A stretch of 64,000 nt of DNA from Acidobacteriota bacterium (lineage in GTDB: Bacteria; Acidobacteriota; Blastocatellia; Pyrinomonadales; Pyrinomonadaceae). The translations under genes were made by a program, and so were the position numbers. The stretch covers positions 1,860,001 through 1,924,000 of the forward strand of contig JADJOS010000001.1 of the NCBI GenBank assembly GCA_016713675.1, read 5' to 3'. Below, piece by piece: positions 34,502 to 43,223 of this stretch. The notes beneath the pieces were generated by a model. It was given only the letters and a program-made list of their open reading frames with translations. It was not told the origin of the DNA and did not search any database. The number at the start of each line of letters is the position of its first letter. Position 1 is the first letter of the stretch.

Positions 34502-36085
34502 ATGAAGAACATCGACAGGCGTGAATTCCTTGGTGCGGCGGCAGTTGCAGGAGCGGCTATTTTAGCAGTACCACGAATTTCATTTGCCGCGACCGAAGTG
34601 CCGCTCGAGGAAGCTACGGTCGCAAGCCTGCAGGCTGCGATGACCGCCGGCCAAACCACCGCTAAAAAGATCACGCAAGGCTATTTGGCGCGGATCGCGA
34701 AGATCGACAAGAGTATCAATTCGATCATCGAACTAAATCCCGATGCCCTTGCTATTGCCGCTGAAATGGATCGTGAACGAAAAGCCGGGAAGGTTCGCGG
34801 CCCGCTCCACGGGATCCCGGTCGTGATCAAAGACAACATCGACACCGCCGACAAGATGAAAACCACCGCGGGCAGCCTGGCACTTGTTGATGCACCGACA
34901 CCGGCGAAAGACGCTTTTATCGTGTCGAAATTGAGAGAAGTCGGAGCCGTTCTGCTAGGCAAAACGAACCTTTCCGAATGGGCAAATTTCCGCGATAATG
35001 ATTCGATCAGCGGTTGGTCTGGCCGCGGCGGCCAGACGCGAAACCCTTATATCCTCGATCGCAATCCGTGCGGCTCGTCGTCAGGGACCGGTGCGGCGAT
35101 CGCTGCCAGCCTCGCTGCGATCGGTGTCGGCACAGAGACCGACGGTTCGATCCTTTGTCCGTCGTCGATCTGCGGTCTCGTCGGCCTCAAACCGACGATC
35201 GGCCTCGTCTCGCGGTCCGGCATCATTCCGATCGCCGCTTCGCAAGATACGGCCGGACCGATGACGCGAACGGTGACGGACGCAGCACTTTTGCTGAACG
35301 CTATCAAATTTCATGACCCCGAAGATGCTGCCATGACCGGCGTTAAACGCGCATGGAATTTCGATTACACCGCTTCTCTCCAAGCCGACGGTCTCCGCGG
35401 TGCTCGAATTGGAGTTGCCCGAGACTATTGGGGTCGAAATGCTGTGGTGGATGCCGTCACGGACGTCGCCCTGGCCGAGATGAAAAAGGCAGGTGCCGAG
35501 TTGATCGACATCAAGTTTCCAGACCTGCGAAAATTTGGCGACGCCGAGTTTCTGGTGCTGCAATACGAATTCAAAGACGGCCTCGAAAAGTATCTAAGAC
35601 AGCGTGGAGCAAAATACAGCACGCTCGCCGACCTGATCAAATTTAACAATGACAATGCTTCCCGCGAGATGCCATATTTCAAACATGGAATCCTCGATTC
35701 TTCCGCGAACCTCGGTGACCTTACCTCGAAGGCATATCTCGACGCGCTCGAAACGTGCCGGAAATACGCCCGCGAACTCGGCATCGATAAAGCTGTAAAT
35801 GACAACAAACTTGATGCTATCGTCGCCCCGTCGAACGCACCAACTTGGATGATCGACACTGTAAACGGCGATTGCGGCAGTGGTTATGTCGGAAGTTCGT
35901 CGCTCGCGGCCGTCGCCGGCTATCCAAATATCACAGTTCCGGCCGGCTTCGCCAAAGAACTCCCGATCGGCATCTCGTTCTTTGGAAAGGCTTGGACCGA
36001 AGCGACGCTAATCAAACTCGCATATTCGTTCGAACAAGCGACCAAAGCGCGTAGAACGCCCAAATTTCTGCCTACATATGCCTAA
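34502..36085 (+). CDS. Tat-exported amidase-signature hydrolase
   Basis: 527 residues. The N-terminus has a twin-arginine signal (DRREFLGAAAVAGAAILAV), implying export in folded form. The amidase signature triad is K110 in PVVIKDNID, the cis-Ser in CGSSSGTGAAIAA (192-194) and the nucleophile S216 in TETDGSILCPSS. The family cleaves amides to carboxylate and ammonia; exported members act on peptide amides or cell-wall material, but the substrate here is unknown. SD GGAGA lies before the ATG. Note the possible metabolic link: both this enzyme and NrfA release ammonium outside the cytoplasm (inference only). Confidence 0.92.
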   Translation: MKNIDRREFLGAAAVAGAAILAVPRISFAATEVPLEEATVASLQAAMTAGQTTAKKITQGYLARIAKIDKSINSIIELNPDALAIAAEMDRERKAGKVRGPLHGIPVVIKDNIDTADKMKTTAGSLALVDAPTPAKDAFIVSKLREVGAVLLGKTNLSEWANFRDNDSISGWSGRGGQTRNPYILDRNPCGSSSGTGAAIAASLAAIGVGTETDGSILCPSSICGLVGLKPTIGLVSRSGIIPIAASQDTAGPMTRTVTDAALLLNAIKFHDPEDAAMTGVKRAWNFDYTASLQADGLRGARIGVARDYWGRNAVVDAVTDVALAEMKKAGAELIDIKFPDLRKFGDAEFLVLQYEFKDGLEKYLRQRGAKYSTLADLIKFNNDNASREMPYFKHGILDSSANLGDLTSKAYLDALETCRKYARELGIDKAVNDNKLDAIVAPSNAPTWMIDTVNGDCGSGYVGSSSLAAVAGYPNITVPAGFAKELPIGISFFGKAWTEATLIKLAYSFEQATKARRTPKFLPTYA

Positions 36086-36129
36086 GTTCGTTTGATAACT
36101 GTTTGTACTTCTGCGAATTTTTCAGCGAC

Positions 36130-36170
36130 CTCTGCGTTAAACTGACCTTTTTAGCGCAGAGATCGCAGAG
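36130..36170. repeat. CTCTGCG/CGCAGAG inverted repeat
   Basis: CTCTGCG (36130-36136) faces CGCAGAG at 36155-36161 and again at 36164-36170, followed by TTTT. It matches a word type often scattered between genes in such genomes (from memory). It may serve as the terminator of the amidase transcript. The rest of the 211-bp spacer shows nothing clear. Confidence 0.5.
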
Positions 36171-36296
36171 TTTTCCGCAAGCTCCTCCGAGACGGGTTTC
36201 CAATTAAATAAAAAAAACTGCGACCGAACTGATAACCTCAGCGTCTATCTCGTGTAAAGCTGTACCCAAATTCCACGATCGAGGAAGAAAACACAC

Positions 36297-37475
36297 ATGA
36301 AAAAGATCTACGCCGGAGTATTCTTCGTTATCGCAGTAGCCTGCGCGAGTGCATCAGCCCAGATATTCAAACTCCCGACCATCGGCCCCAAACCGTCACC
36401 TACGCCTAGAGCGTCGCCCACAAACGCTCCGCAACCGCCGATCAATCATGGAAGTAACGGTTCGATGGGAACGGCCCAAACACCGCAAGGAAGCGAAAAA
36501 CCTCTGCTGCTTGCGACAACGCTCGATATACGCTGTGATACCGAGGCACGTTATTGGAAGATGCCAGGCGAATCGAGCTATACGAGCTGGATCCCGATGG
36601 TCAAATTCAGGGTCGTATATACCGGAGCTGAGAAACTGCGTTTGATGGCCGAATACTCGACGCCCGACGGCAAACCGTGGTTCAGCGAAACGCTCAAACT
36701 CAACAAAGCGGATTCGGTCGAGAAGACGATGGAGATGATCACCGACCGTGTCGGCCCGCGTTTTGAGGGCAAATCGACTATCGCGACCGGCCTTTTTGGC
36801 GTCAAAATCGTCGATTCCAAGGATGGCAGCGTGCTGTTTCAGGGGAAATTCAAGGTCGGAAAATTTAAATACGGCCCGAACATCCCGATGTTCAAGAACC
36901 AGAATGATTTCTTCGTCGATCAGGACTGGAACCTGCCTGTTGGCTATGTTTGGCTCGACTGGAAGGACAAGAACGCACCGCCGCCGACCGTCAGCATGTG
37001 GCTAAAAGGCGAAACGCGGCTCGACGATCTCGAAGCTCGATTATTCTATAATGGCACACAGATTCTCACGACCGATGATATGGGAGCCGTCAGTTCGAAG
37101 GAGGCGCGCTATCCAAACAGTCTCGAGAACAAAGAGACGCATCGATGGGAACTGTTCAATTTTGAGTGGTACAAATTCAAATACGCCGCGACACCGCAGG
37201 GCCGAAACATGTTCAAACAAGCGCGGTTTATGAACGAATCTGACGGCGAATATACCGTCAGGGTGTTTCATAAGGGCATTCAAATACGCGAAGCGTCATT
37301 TACCGTTTCCGGCGGCATGTTTGCCGATAACGGTGTCGCTAAGAATAGCGGTTTCAACGACACAAAGGTCTTTATTCCGGTGAAGATCATGGGTGATAAA
37401 GATAAATGGAGTTCAGCGACGTGGAAGACGGACGCCTTTTATGGCAATGCCCTAAAAGGATTTACGTGGCCATAA
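36297..37475 (+). CDS. Secreted protein of unknown function
   Basis: 392 residues with a signal peptide (MKKIYAGVFFVIAVACASASA) and a Pro-rich linker at about 25-50. The body has WYKFKY..., LFQGKFKVGKFKYGPNIPMFKNQNDFFVDQDWNLPVGYVWLDW, a pattern of Trp/Tyr-rich beta strands in two similar halves, suggesting tandem beta-sandwich domains. I recognise no family. It is periplasmic or extracellular. SD GAGGAAGAAA precedes the start. Its 3' end overlaps the coaX 3' end by 14 bp on the opposite strand. Confidence 0.75.
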   Translation: MKKIYAGVFFVIAVACASASAQIFKLPTIGPKPSPTPRASPTNAPQPPINHGSNGSMGTAQTPQGSEKPLLLATTLDIRCDTEARYWKMPGESSYTSWIPMVKFRVVYTGAEKLRLMAEYSTPDGKPWFSETLKLNKADSVEKTMEMITDRVGPRFEGKSTIATGLFGVKIVDSKDGSVLFQGKFKVGKFKYGPNIPMFKNQNDFFVDQDWNLPVGYVWLDWKDKNAPPPTVSMWLKGETRLDDLEARLFYNGTQILTTDDMGAVSSKEARYPNSLENKETHRWELFNFEWYKFKYAATPQGRNMFKQARFMNESDGEYTVRVFHKGIQIREASFTVSGGMFADNGVAKNSGFNDTKVFIPVKIMGDKDKWSSATWKTDAFYGNALKGFTWP

Positions 37476-38214
37476 GCCGAGCATGCAAACGCTGCAGACC
37501 GTCGAGCAGCAGGTTTTCATCAACAGCGCTGATCTGAGTCGTATTTTCAGCGATCAAAGCGGCAAATCCGCCGGTGGCGATGACCTGAGCGTCGTCGCCC
37601 ATTTCTTTCTTGACCTTAGTTAAGAGCGACTCGACCAGACCAAAGTAGCCATAGACTATTCCCGACTGTATCGAACCAATAGTCGTATTTTGAATAACAA
37701 CGTCCGGTTTTTCGATCGCGACCTCAGGCAGTTTCGATGTTGTGATCTTTAGCGCAGTTGCAAGCGTGTTCATTCCCGGAGCGATCAATCCCCCTATCAG
37801 CACATTGTATTTATTGACATAATCGACCGTAAGGGCCGTTCCAAAACTGCAAACGATGCACGGAGCACCGTATTTTTGGACCGCCGAAAATGTATTTACC
37901 AGACGATCGCTACCCGCGTCCGCGAGCGGTTCGTACTTGATCGTCAACCCCAGATCGCTGTCATTCGCCACAAATACCGGTGCAATGTTAAATGTGGAAT
38001 TTATAAATTCACGCATTGCAGCATCGACCTCGGGTACGACTGAGCTAACGATCGCAGCCGAGATATCGTGCGTGACGCGGCTCCCTATTACCTTTGCGAG
38101 GCCGGCCGCCGAGATATCACGGATTGTCGGAACAGATAATTTGGCAAGGAGACTTTCGCCGTCATAGACGCCGAACTTGATATTGGTATTTCCGATGTCG
38201 ACAGCTAACAACAT
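37462..38214 (-). CDS. coaX: Type III pantothenate kinase
   Basis: 250 residues of the ASKHA fold. The phosphate-1 motif is LAVDIGNTNIKFGVYD, the substrate motif DAGSDRLVN, and the phosphate-2 motif CSFGTALTVDYV. GGLIAPGMN and ATGGFAALI complete the family marks. It phosphorylates pantothenate with ATP as the first step of coenzyme A synthesis and needs a monovalent cation. It is last in the egtB-egtD-birA operon; birA-coaX linkage is common in bacteria. Confidence 0.96.
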   Translation of the reverse strand: MLLAVDIGNTNIKFGVYDGESLLAKLSVPTIRDISAAGLAKVIGSRVTHDISAAIVSSVVPEVDAAMREFINSTFNIAPVFVANDSDLGLTIKYEPLADAGSDRLVNTFSAVQKYGAPCIVCSFGTALTVDYVNKYNVLIGGLIAPGMNTLATALKITTSKLPEVAIEKPDVVIQNTTIGSIQSGIVYGYFGLVESLLTKVKKEMGDDAQVIATGGFAALIAENTTQISAVDENLLLDGLQRLHARLMAT

Positions 38215-38288
38215 ACCTGATAATGAAACATTGAAAATGGCGAATCAAGACCCATCTCAAATCCTCCACTATCAACTACTGATTGGCC

Positions 38289-38618
38289 TTAGCCCTGCAG
38301 GGGCAATCCGTCATAAACGACATTCCAACCGTTCTTTCGGCTGGTCCGCAGGCTCTTGGTAAACCATTCGACGGCTGCATTCGCGTCGTCGTAGATCTGG
38401 ACGGCCGGCCGGTCTTCGCGAGGATCGACGCGGCAGATGGCGGCACCGACGGTTGCGGTCTTGATGCACAGAAGCGCGATCATATTGTCCTTTTGCATGA
38501 CGGCCGTACGGACGTTGACGTTGTCGAGTTCGTCGTCAAACTCGTCAAACTCGGCGAGGTCTTCGTCGAATTCGTCGTCAAAATCAAAATCGGCTTCGTA
38601 ATCAAATTCGTTGCTCAT
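38289..38618 (-). CDS. Small protein with strongly acidic N-terminus
   Basis: 109 residues. The first 35 are almost entirely Asp, Glu, Phe, Leu and Ala (FDYEADFDFDDEFDEDLAEF...), followed by a compact domain (VRTAVMQKDNMIALLCIKTATVGAAICRVDPREDRPAVQIYDDANAAVEWFTKSL). I know no family name. The acidic arm could mimic nucleic acid or bind a basic partner (inference). It lies 9 bp after the VanW-like gene and 74 bp before coaX, so it belongs to the same operon. Confidence 0.7.
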   Translation of the reverse strand: MSNEFDYEADFDFDDEFDEDLAEFDEFDDELDNVNVRTAVMQKDNMIALLCIKTATVGAAICRVDPREDRPAVQIYDDANAAVEWFTKSLRTSRKNGWNVVYDGLPLQG

Positions 38619-38627
38619 AATGCGTTA

Positions 38628-39470
38628 CTACAAACTACACGCTGCCGCCGAAAAATTCAATTCGTACTTTACCTCAGCGTGGTTTTTGACAAGCATCTCC
38701 TCGGCGACACGGTTCCCGGTCCGACGGTCGACCAGTTCTCGCCAGATTTCGTTTTCGCGGTAGTTCTTGCCGTCTTCGTGTATGAAGCGGTGATTTTTTT
38801 CAAACACGTGATATGCGTATTGAGGCTCGCTGCTCGCATAGATCGCTCCCTTGAGATGATCGCCGGTCAACCAAAGCTTGATCTGAAACGTCAGTTCTGT
38901 CGGGTTGTAAAACCTAAGATCGATGTAGTTGTAAAATACGCCGGCTCCCGAGCCAAACGGAAGCACGCGGTTTTCGTCCGGAAACGGATCAAAGCTGTGA
39001 TGATGCCGCTCGGCGATCTCAAGCGGCGTATGCAACGCCATCCAATACAACAGATTTGCAAGCTGACACAGCCCGCCGCCGATGCCGCGAACCACCTCAC
39101 CACGCGATAACTGCATTCCCTCACAATATCCTTTCTCTCCTGTCGCCTCACCCAATTGCCGCCAAAATGAGAACGTCTGTCTAGGCTTGATCAAGATACC
39201 GTCGATCGTCGGACAAGCGATCTTCAGATTTTCGACCTTGTTCTCCTGTAATTGCGGGTCAGAATTGCCGAGCTTACGGCGCAATAATGACTGGTGCTTT
39301 TTACAAGTGAACGGCAGCGTCTCGCCGCCGATCTCGGCCGCAAAACGTCCGACACGCGGCAGATCGGCCACACGCCGAAAAAAACGCTTCTGCCAGATGC
39401 GGCCGCGATACAACAATGGATGAATTTCGGAAAGTCTACGTTTCAAGATCTCTGCGGCCACCGATTGCAC
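38628..39470 (-). CDS. VanW-family protein
   Basis: 280 residues. The VanW domain is clear: PRQTFSFWRQLGEATGEKGY..., RGIGGGLCQLANLLYWMALHTPLEIAERHHHSFDPFP split over the middle, and GSGAGVFYNYIDLRFYNPT. VanW proteins occur with some vancomycin-resistance clusters and widely elsewhere; their biochemical role is not known. No signal peptide is visible. It sits in an operon with birA and the acidic small protein, so no resistance role is implied by context. Confidence 0.88.
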   Translation of the reverse strand: MQSVAAEILKRRLSEIHPLLYRGRIWQKRFFRRVADLPRVGRFAAEIGGETLPFTCKKHQSLLRRKLGNSDPQLQENKVENLKIACPTIDGILIKPRQTFSFWRQLGEATGEKGYCEGMQLSRGEVVRGIGGGLCQLANLLYWMALHTPLEIAERHHHSFDPFPDENRVLPFGSGAGVFYNYIDLRFYNPTELTFQIKLWLTGDHLKGAIYASSEPQYAYHVFEKNHRFIHEDGKNYRENEIWRELVDRRTGNRVAEEMLVKNHAEVKYELNFSAAACSL

Positions 39471-39517
39471 GGATCAAAAAGACAGAAATTCCTATCTGTT
39501 TTCGATGGCATCGGCGG

Positions 39518-40258
39518 CTAAACTCCTCTTAGCCTTTCTACATCTCCGGCTTGGACGATTGTAACTGAACCGTCAGTTGTCTTCACTCTCAGTGCACCGT
39601 TTTCTTCAAGGCCGTCAGTTGTGCCTTCGAATGTCGAGCCTTCCAGCGTGACGCGGACCCTCTTGCCGCTGAAGTAGGTCGAACGCTGCCGCCAATGATG
39701 CACGATCTCCCCAGAGCCATTTTCATCATTCAAAATGTCGTAAAAATACGAAAGATGATGGGTCAATCGTTCCGCTACTTCATCAGCTGTAACGGAATTT
39801 CCGGTTTCCAACTCGAGCGATGTCGCAGTTGCAGCCAGTTCTTCCGGAAAACTTGAACTCGTGAGGTTGATCCCGATACCGACGATCACGGCGGTGCCGG
39901 CCGGTGTGTCGACCGTCTCGGCGAGAATACCGCTGATCTTGTCATCGCCGATCAGGATGTCATTTACCCATTTGATGTCAGGTTTGAGGCCAAATTCCAT
40001 GAGCGTGTCATGAACCGCGACGCCGGCCATCAAAGTGACCAGCGGGAAAAATCGCATTTCGATCCGCGGCCGAAGAACAATACTGAAGTACAGACCGGCA
40101 CCTTCGCTCGAAACCCATTCGCGGCCTTGCCTGCCTCGCCCTGCGGTCTGCCTGCCTGCGATAACACACAATCCCTCAGCCGCTCCCTGCCGGATTTGGC
40201 TCGCCGCCTCGGTATTGGTCGATCCGAGCGTGTCGTAGCGAAGGATGTTGATATTCAT
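39518..40258 (-). CDS. birA: Biotin-[acetyl-CoA carboxylase] ligase (BirA, no DNA-binding domain)
   Basis: 246 residues from the ATG at 40258, whose ATGA overlaps the egtD TGA (translational coupling); an in-frame ATG at 40273 is less likely. Motifs: DTLGSTNTEA, AGRQTAGRGRQGREWVS (biotinyl-AMP loop), KWVNDI and GILAE with GIGIN. The C-terminal SH3-like domain is present (LEGSTFEGTTDGLEENGALRVKT). The N-terminal HTH of E. coli BirA is missing, so this is a group I ligase without repressor function. It attaches biotin to carboxylase carrier proteins. Confidence 0.95.
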   Translation of the reverse strand: MNINILRYDTLGSTNTEAASQIRQGAAEGLCVIAGRQTAGRGRQGREWVSSEGAGLYFSIVLRPRIEMRFFPLVTLMAGVAVHDTLMEFGLKPDIKWVNDILIGDDKISGILAETVDTPAGTAVIVGIGINLTSSSFPEELAATATSLELETGNSVTADEVAERLTHHLSYFYDILNDENGSGEIVHHWRQRSTYFSGKRVRVTLEGSTFEGTTDGLEENGALRVKTTDGSVTIVQAGDVERLRGV

Positions 40259-41226
40259 TTGGTAGGATGCCAAAGCGAATCGCAGTAATAATTCCGGCTG
40301 TCCCGGAAATTCTGTTTGATCTCAAACCCGCTCTCGTCGGCCAATTCTTCGATCATTGCCGGACTGTACTTCTGCGATATCTCCATAAAAACGGCTTCCC
40401 ATGCGTCAAATTCGAATGCTCGGCCAAGCGACTTAATATTTACGGTCTGCTTTTCGCGGCTAACAAGAAATGAGCGTGCCGAGCCCTCGATCGGGCGGTA
40501 ATTCGCGTAATGCGTAAATTTCTCGAGGTCAAAATCGCCGCCGAGTTCGCGATTGATGCGGGTCAGGAGATTCAGGTTGAATTTCGCCGTGACACCGGCC
40601 GCGTCGTCATAGGCAGCGGCGATCACATGAGGATCTTTTTGCAAGTCAAAGCCAATAAAAAGCAGATCGTCGTCATTCATCACCGCACAGAGTGAGCGGA
40701 AAAATCCAACCGCCTGCTCGCGGCTGAAATTACCGATATTCGAACCTAAGAACAGCAATATCTTCCGACGACCCGAATCGTCCTTGAGTGATTCGAGGAT
40801 CTTAAAATAATCGCCCTTCATGGCGTTCATCTTGAGTGCGGAGAATTCACGGTTGAATTTCTCAGTCAAAGCGTCGAGAGCTTCCTGCGAAATATCGATC
40901 GGAGCGTACGAAACATCAACATTCTGTTTTAAGAAATGCTCGACCAATACCGCTGTCTTTGTTCCATCTCCCGCACCGAGCTCGATCAGGTCAAACGCAT
41001 TATTTCCGTTCGCAAACGCCCGAAAGATCTCCGCCGTCTGAACCTCAAATATCTCTTTCTCACAGCCTGTCAGATAGTATTCAGGTAGCTTCATTATCTC
41101 CTGAAACAGCCGCGAGCCTTCGTCGTCGTAAAAATACTTGGACGAAAGCTCCTTCGGCGTCGAGGAGAGGCCGCGACGGACGTCTTCGGCAAATTGTGAG
41201 AGTTCTGGTGTTGTCGAACTTTGCAT
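40255..41226 (-). CDS. egtD: L-histidine N-alpha-methyltransferase EgtD
   Basis: 323 residues from ATG 41226 (MQSSTTPELSQFAEDV); a longer frame to 41358 only reads through the palindromic repeat and egtB. Family marks: SSKYFYDDEGSRLFQEIMKLPEYYLTGCE split by the start of the SAM fold, LIELGAGDGTKT for SAM, FLGSNIGNF and the C-terminal MEISQKYSP. It makes hercynine by three methylations of histidine, the first step of ergothioneine synthesis. The next step enzyme EgtB lies upstream. The stop overlaps birA by 4 bp. Confidence 0.96.
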   Translation of the reverse strand: MQSSTTPELSQFAEDVRRGLSSTPKELSSKYFYDDEGSRLFQEIMKLPEYYLTGCEKEIFEVQTAEIFRAFANGNNAFDLIELGAGDGTKTAVLVEHFLKQNVDVSYAPIDISQEALDALTEKFNREFSALKMNAMKGDYFKILESLKDDSGRRKILLFLGSNIGNFSREQAVGFFRSLCAVMNDDDLLFIGFDLQKDPHVIAAAYDDAAGVTAKFNLNLLTRINRELGGDFDLEKFTHYANYRPIEGSARSFLVSREKQTVNIKSLGRAFEFDAWEAVFMEISQKYSPAMIEELADESGFEIKQNFRDSRNYYCDSLWHPTK

Positions 41227-41230
41227 ATTT

Positions 41231-41328
41231 GTCAGAACCGCCTGCGTAAGCGGGCGGTCCGGAAGCTTATCATTAAACGGCGTCGGAACCTCTAGTACAC
41301 GCCGCCCGCTTACGCAGGTGGTTCTGAC
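41231..41328. repeat. 27-bp inverted repeat between egtB and egtD (REP/MITE-like)
   Basis: Arms at 41231-41257 and 41302-41328 are complementary with one mismatch (core CCTGCGTAAGCGGGCGG), separated by 44 bp. The right arm encodes the last residues of EgtB (SEPPA) and its TAA stop on the minus strand. It has the form of a palindromic dispersed element that settled at the end of egtB. Confidence 0.9.
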
Positions 41329-42476
41329 TTGACGAGCCGGATTCCTGTAAACTGCCACCTAAGATGCGGATGAAAAAAATTGCGATAGGTTGGACGGCTG
41401 TGGCCCTCTGGTGTCGCGACAGATCCGCCTCTGAGCACCATCTGGTTGATCATAAATTTACCGTTGTATTCGCCGACTGCTCCGGCCGCTTTCGAAAAGC
41501 CGGGATATGGCAGATAGGCTGAATTTGTCCACTCCCAACGCCTGCCCCAGTCAAATTTGCTGCTCGCGATCTCCCATTCGAACTCGGTCGGTAATCGGCA
41601 GCCTCGCCATTCAGCAAACGCTGCAGCTTCGTAAAAAGAAATGTGACAAACCGGAGCATCAAGCGGCAACTTTCGCAATCCGGCTAGCGAGAAATGGTGC
41701 CAGCCATCATCACGCTGATGCCAATATAGCGGCGATCCGATACTATTGTTGTTTATCCGATCCCAACCTTCCGAGTGCCACAGAGAATGCTCGCGATAAC
41801 CACCAGCGTCGATAAACTCAATGAACTCAGCATTTGTGACAAGCCGGTTACAGATCGCAAGGTCGTCAAAATAGACCTTGTGCCGTGACAATTCGTTGTC
41901 AAAACAAAATCCGTCACCCTCGAAACCGATCTTGTGAATGCCGCCCTCGATTTCCACAAAAGTTGCAGCTCCGGACTCAGCCGATTCCTCGATCGCAAAG
42001 TCTTCACGATACACGGGAAAAAGAGGATTGACGCTGAATGTGTACTTAAGATCGGTCAGGAACAACTCCTGATGCTGCTGCTCGTGGTTGAGGCCGAGAA
42101 CGACGAGGTCACGAAGATCCTCCGGCACATCACCTTTCAACAAAGCACTCATTCGTTCGTCAACATATTTTCGGTACTCCAAAACATGTTTAACCGTCGG
42201 ACGGCTCAGGTCGCCGCGATTGTCGCGTCGGGTCCGTTCTCCGATCGAGTTGTAATAGCTGTTAAATAAGAAGCCGAAATTCGGGTCGAAAACCTCATAT
42301 CCGTCTACAAAGTTTTTGAGTATCACCTCCTCAAAAAACCATGTTGTATGTGCGATATTCCACTTCGGCGGCGATACGTCGACCGTCGGCTGCGGGATGT
42401 GGTCTTCGATCTCCAGCGGCTCGCAGAGCATCCTCGTAGCCTGTCTTACTTGCTCGTATCTGTCGGCCAGGCTCAT
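41310..42476 (-). CDS. egtB: Ergothioneine sulfoxide synthase EgtB
   Basis: 388 residues from ATG 42476, which has GAGG 8 bases upstream; an ATG at 42506 adds ten residues. The N-terminal DinB-like domain holds the iron-binding His residues H43 (WNIAHTTWFFEE), H131 and H135 (NHEQQHQE). The C-terminal FGE-sulfatase/lectin fold has CRLPTEFEWEIA, GRRWEWTNSAYLPYPGF and RGGSVATPEGHSRPTYRNFF. It joins hercynine to a thiol donor with oxygen. No EgtA, EgtC or EgtE gene is adjacent, so cysteine may be used directly, as in Chloracidobacterium-type EgtB (known for that group, inferred here). The last five residues come from a palindromic repeat. Confidence 0.96.
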   Translation of the reverse strand: MSLADRYEQVRQATRMLCEPLEIEDHIPQPTVDVSPPKWNIAHTTWFFEEVILKNFVDGYEVFDPNFGFLFNSYYNSIGERTRRDNRGDLSRPTVKHVLEYRKYVDERMSALLKGDVPEDLRDLVVLGLNHEQQHQELFLTDLKYTFSVNPLFPVYREDFAIEESAESGAATFVEIEGGIHKIGFEGDGFCFDNELSRHKVYFDDLAICNRLVTNAEFIEFIDAGGYREHSLWHSEGWDRINNNSIGSPLYWHQRDDGWHHFSLAGLRKLPLDAPVCHISFYEAAAFAEWRGCRLPTEFEWEIASSKFDWGRRWEWTNSAYLPYPGFSKAAGAVGEYNGKFMINQMVLRGGSVATPEGHSRPTYRNFFHPHLRWQFTGIRLVKSEPPA

Positions 42477-42622
42477 TTCGGCCTCGCGTGTTCCGGATGT
42501 CTGCATTCAATTATTAAAACAAATCACACGGGAAAGGTGAAGAAATTTCTGAGAGAAACTCAAAGCAACGAAAAGCCGCCTGCCAAAAGCAGACAACTGC
42601 TTTCTAATAATTGAGCTTGTGT

Positions 42623-42829
42623 TCAAGCCGCCGCTCTAAAAGTCTGATGCCGCAAGCGTTCCCATTCCGTCACCTGACGTGCACGGCGGTTTTCGGGTCG
42701 GTTCGCGAGTGAATAGATCACGTCGTCGATATTTTTGGATCGTTGAGCAGGGAAATGTTCGAGCTTGTTGGAGGTGGTTAGGTTTCTGTCGTTAGGGCGA
42801 GCGGTATTTGTTTCGTTGCGGTTGACCAT
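42623..42829 (-). CDS. Small basic protein of unknown function
   Basis: 68 residues from ATG 42829, which has a perfect GGAGG seven bases upstream; this decides the start over the in-frame ATG at 42877. The sequence is hydrophilic and Arg/Asn-rich, MVNRNETNTARPNDRN... ending RARQVTEWERLRHQTFRAAA. It has no Cys, signal or membrane segment. It may bind nucleic acid, but this is only suggested by composition. It is located upstream of and co-directional with egtB, 147 bp before it. Confidence 0.6.
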   Translation of the reverse strand: MVNRNETNTARPNDRNLTTSNKLEHFPAQRSKNIDDVIYSLANRPENRRARQVTEWERLRHQTFRAAA

Positions 42830-43223
42830 CGTAATGCCTCCAAATTTCGGGGCAGACGGTCGAACCCAAAACATCAAGTGCCGAGCGTCTGCGTTAACGT
42901 ATTTTTACTCATCAAGTTTTTAGTAATAAGTAGCTCCCTCGAATATTAAGGTTCTGCAAGAATATCACGATTTTTTCGTCAAGAAAAGAAAAATGTGGAC
43001 ATCTTCTGCGAGATTTTTTAGACTGACGTTATGACAGTTCGTCGAAACGACCTCGCCCTTACATAGCCGCTCGTCAACACAAGTTGATGACGCGGCGACA
43101 CTTACAGTAATTTAACAGCACAATAAGTGGATAGACCCGTGTTTATTCGCTAAACTTTAGGATTCACCGGAATAGCCTTTAGAACGTGGGGCTTTGGACT
43201 CCGGAACTAATGGACTTTTACCT
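42830..43223. other. 394-bp spacer upstream of leuS
   Basis: AT-rich relative to neighbours. It contains a weak hairpin TCAAC-ACAA-GTTGA near 43073 and several possible -10 words, but no motif I can defend as promoter, riboswitch or T-box. No gene is seen. Confidence 0.4.

Noticed and set aside
38283..39110. 275-codon plus-strand frame in the VanW region
   Set aside because: Overlaps two real minus-strand genes and has no family pattern.
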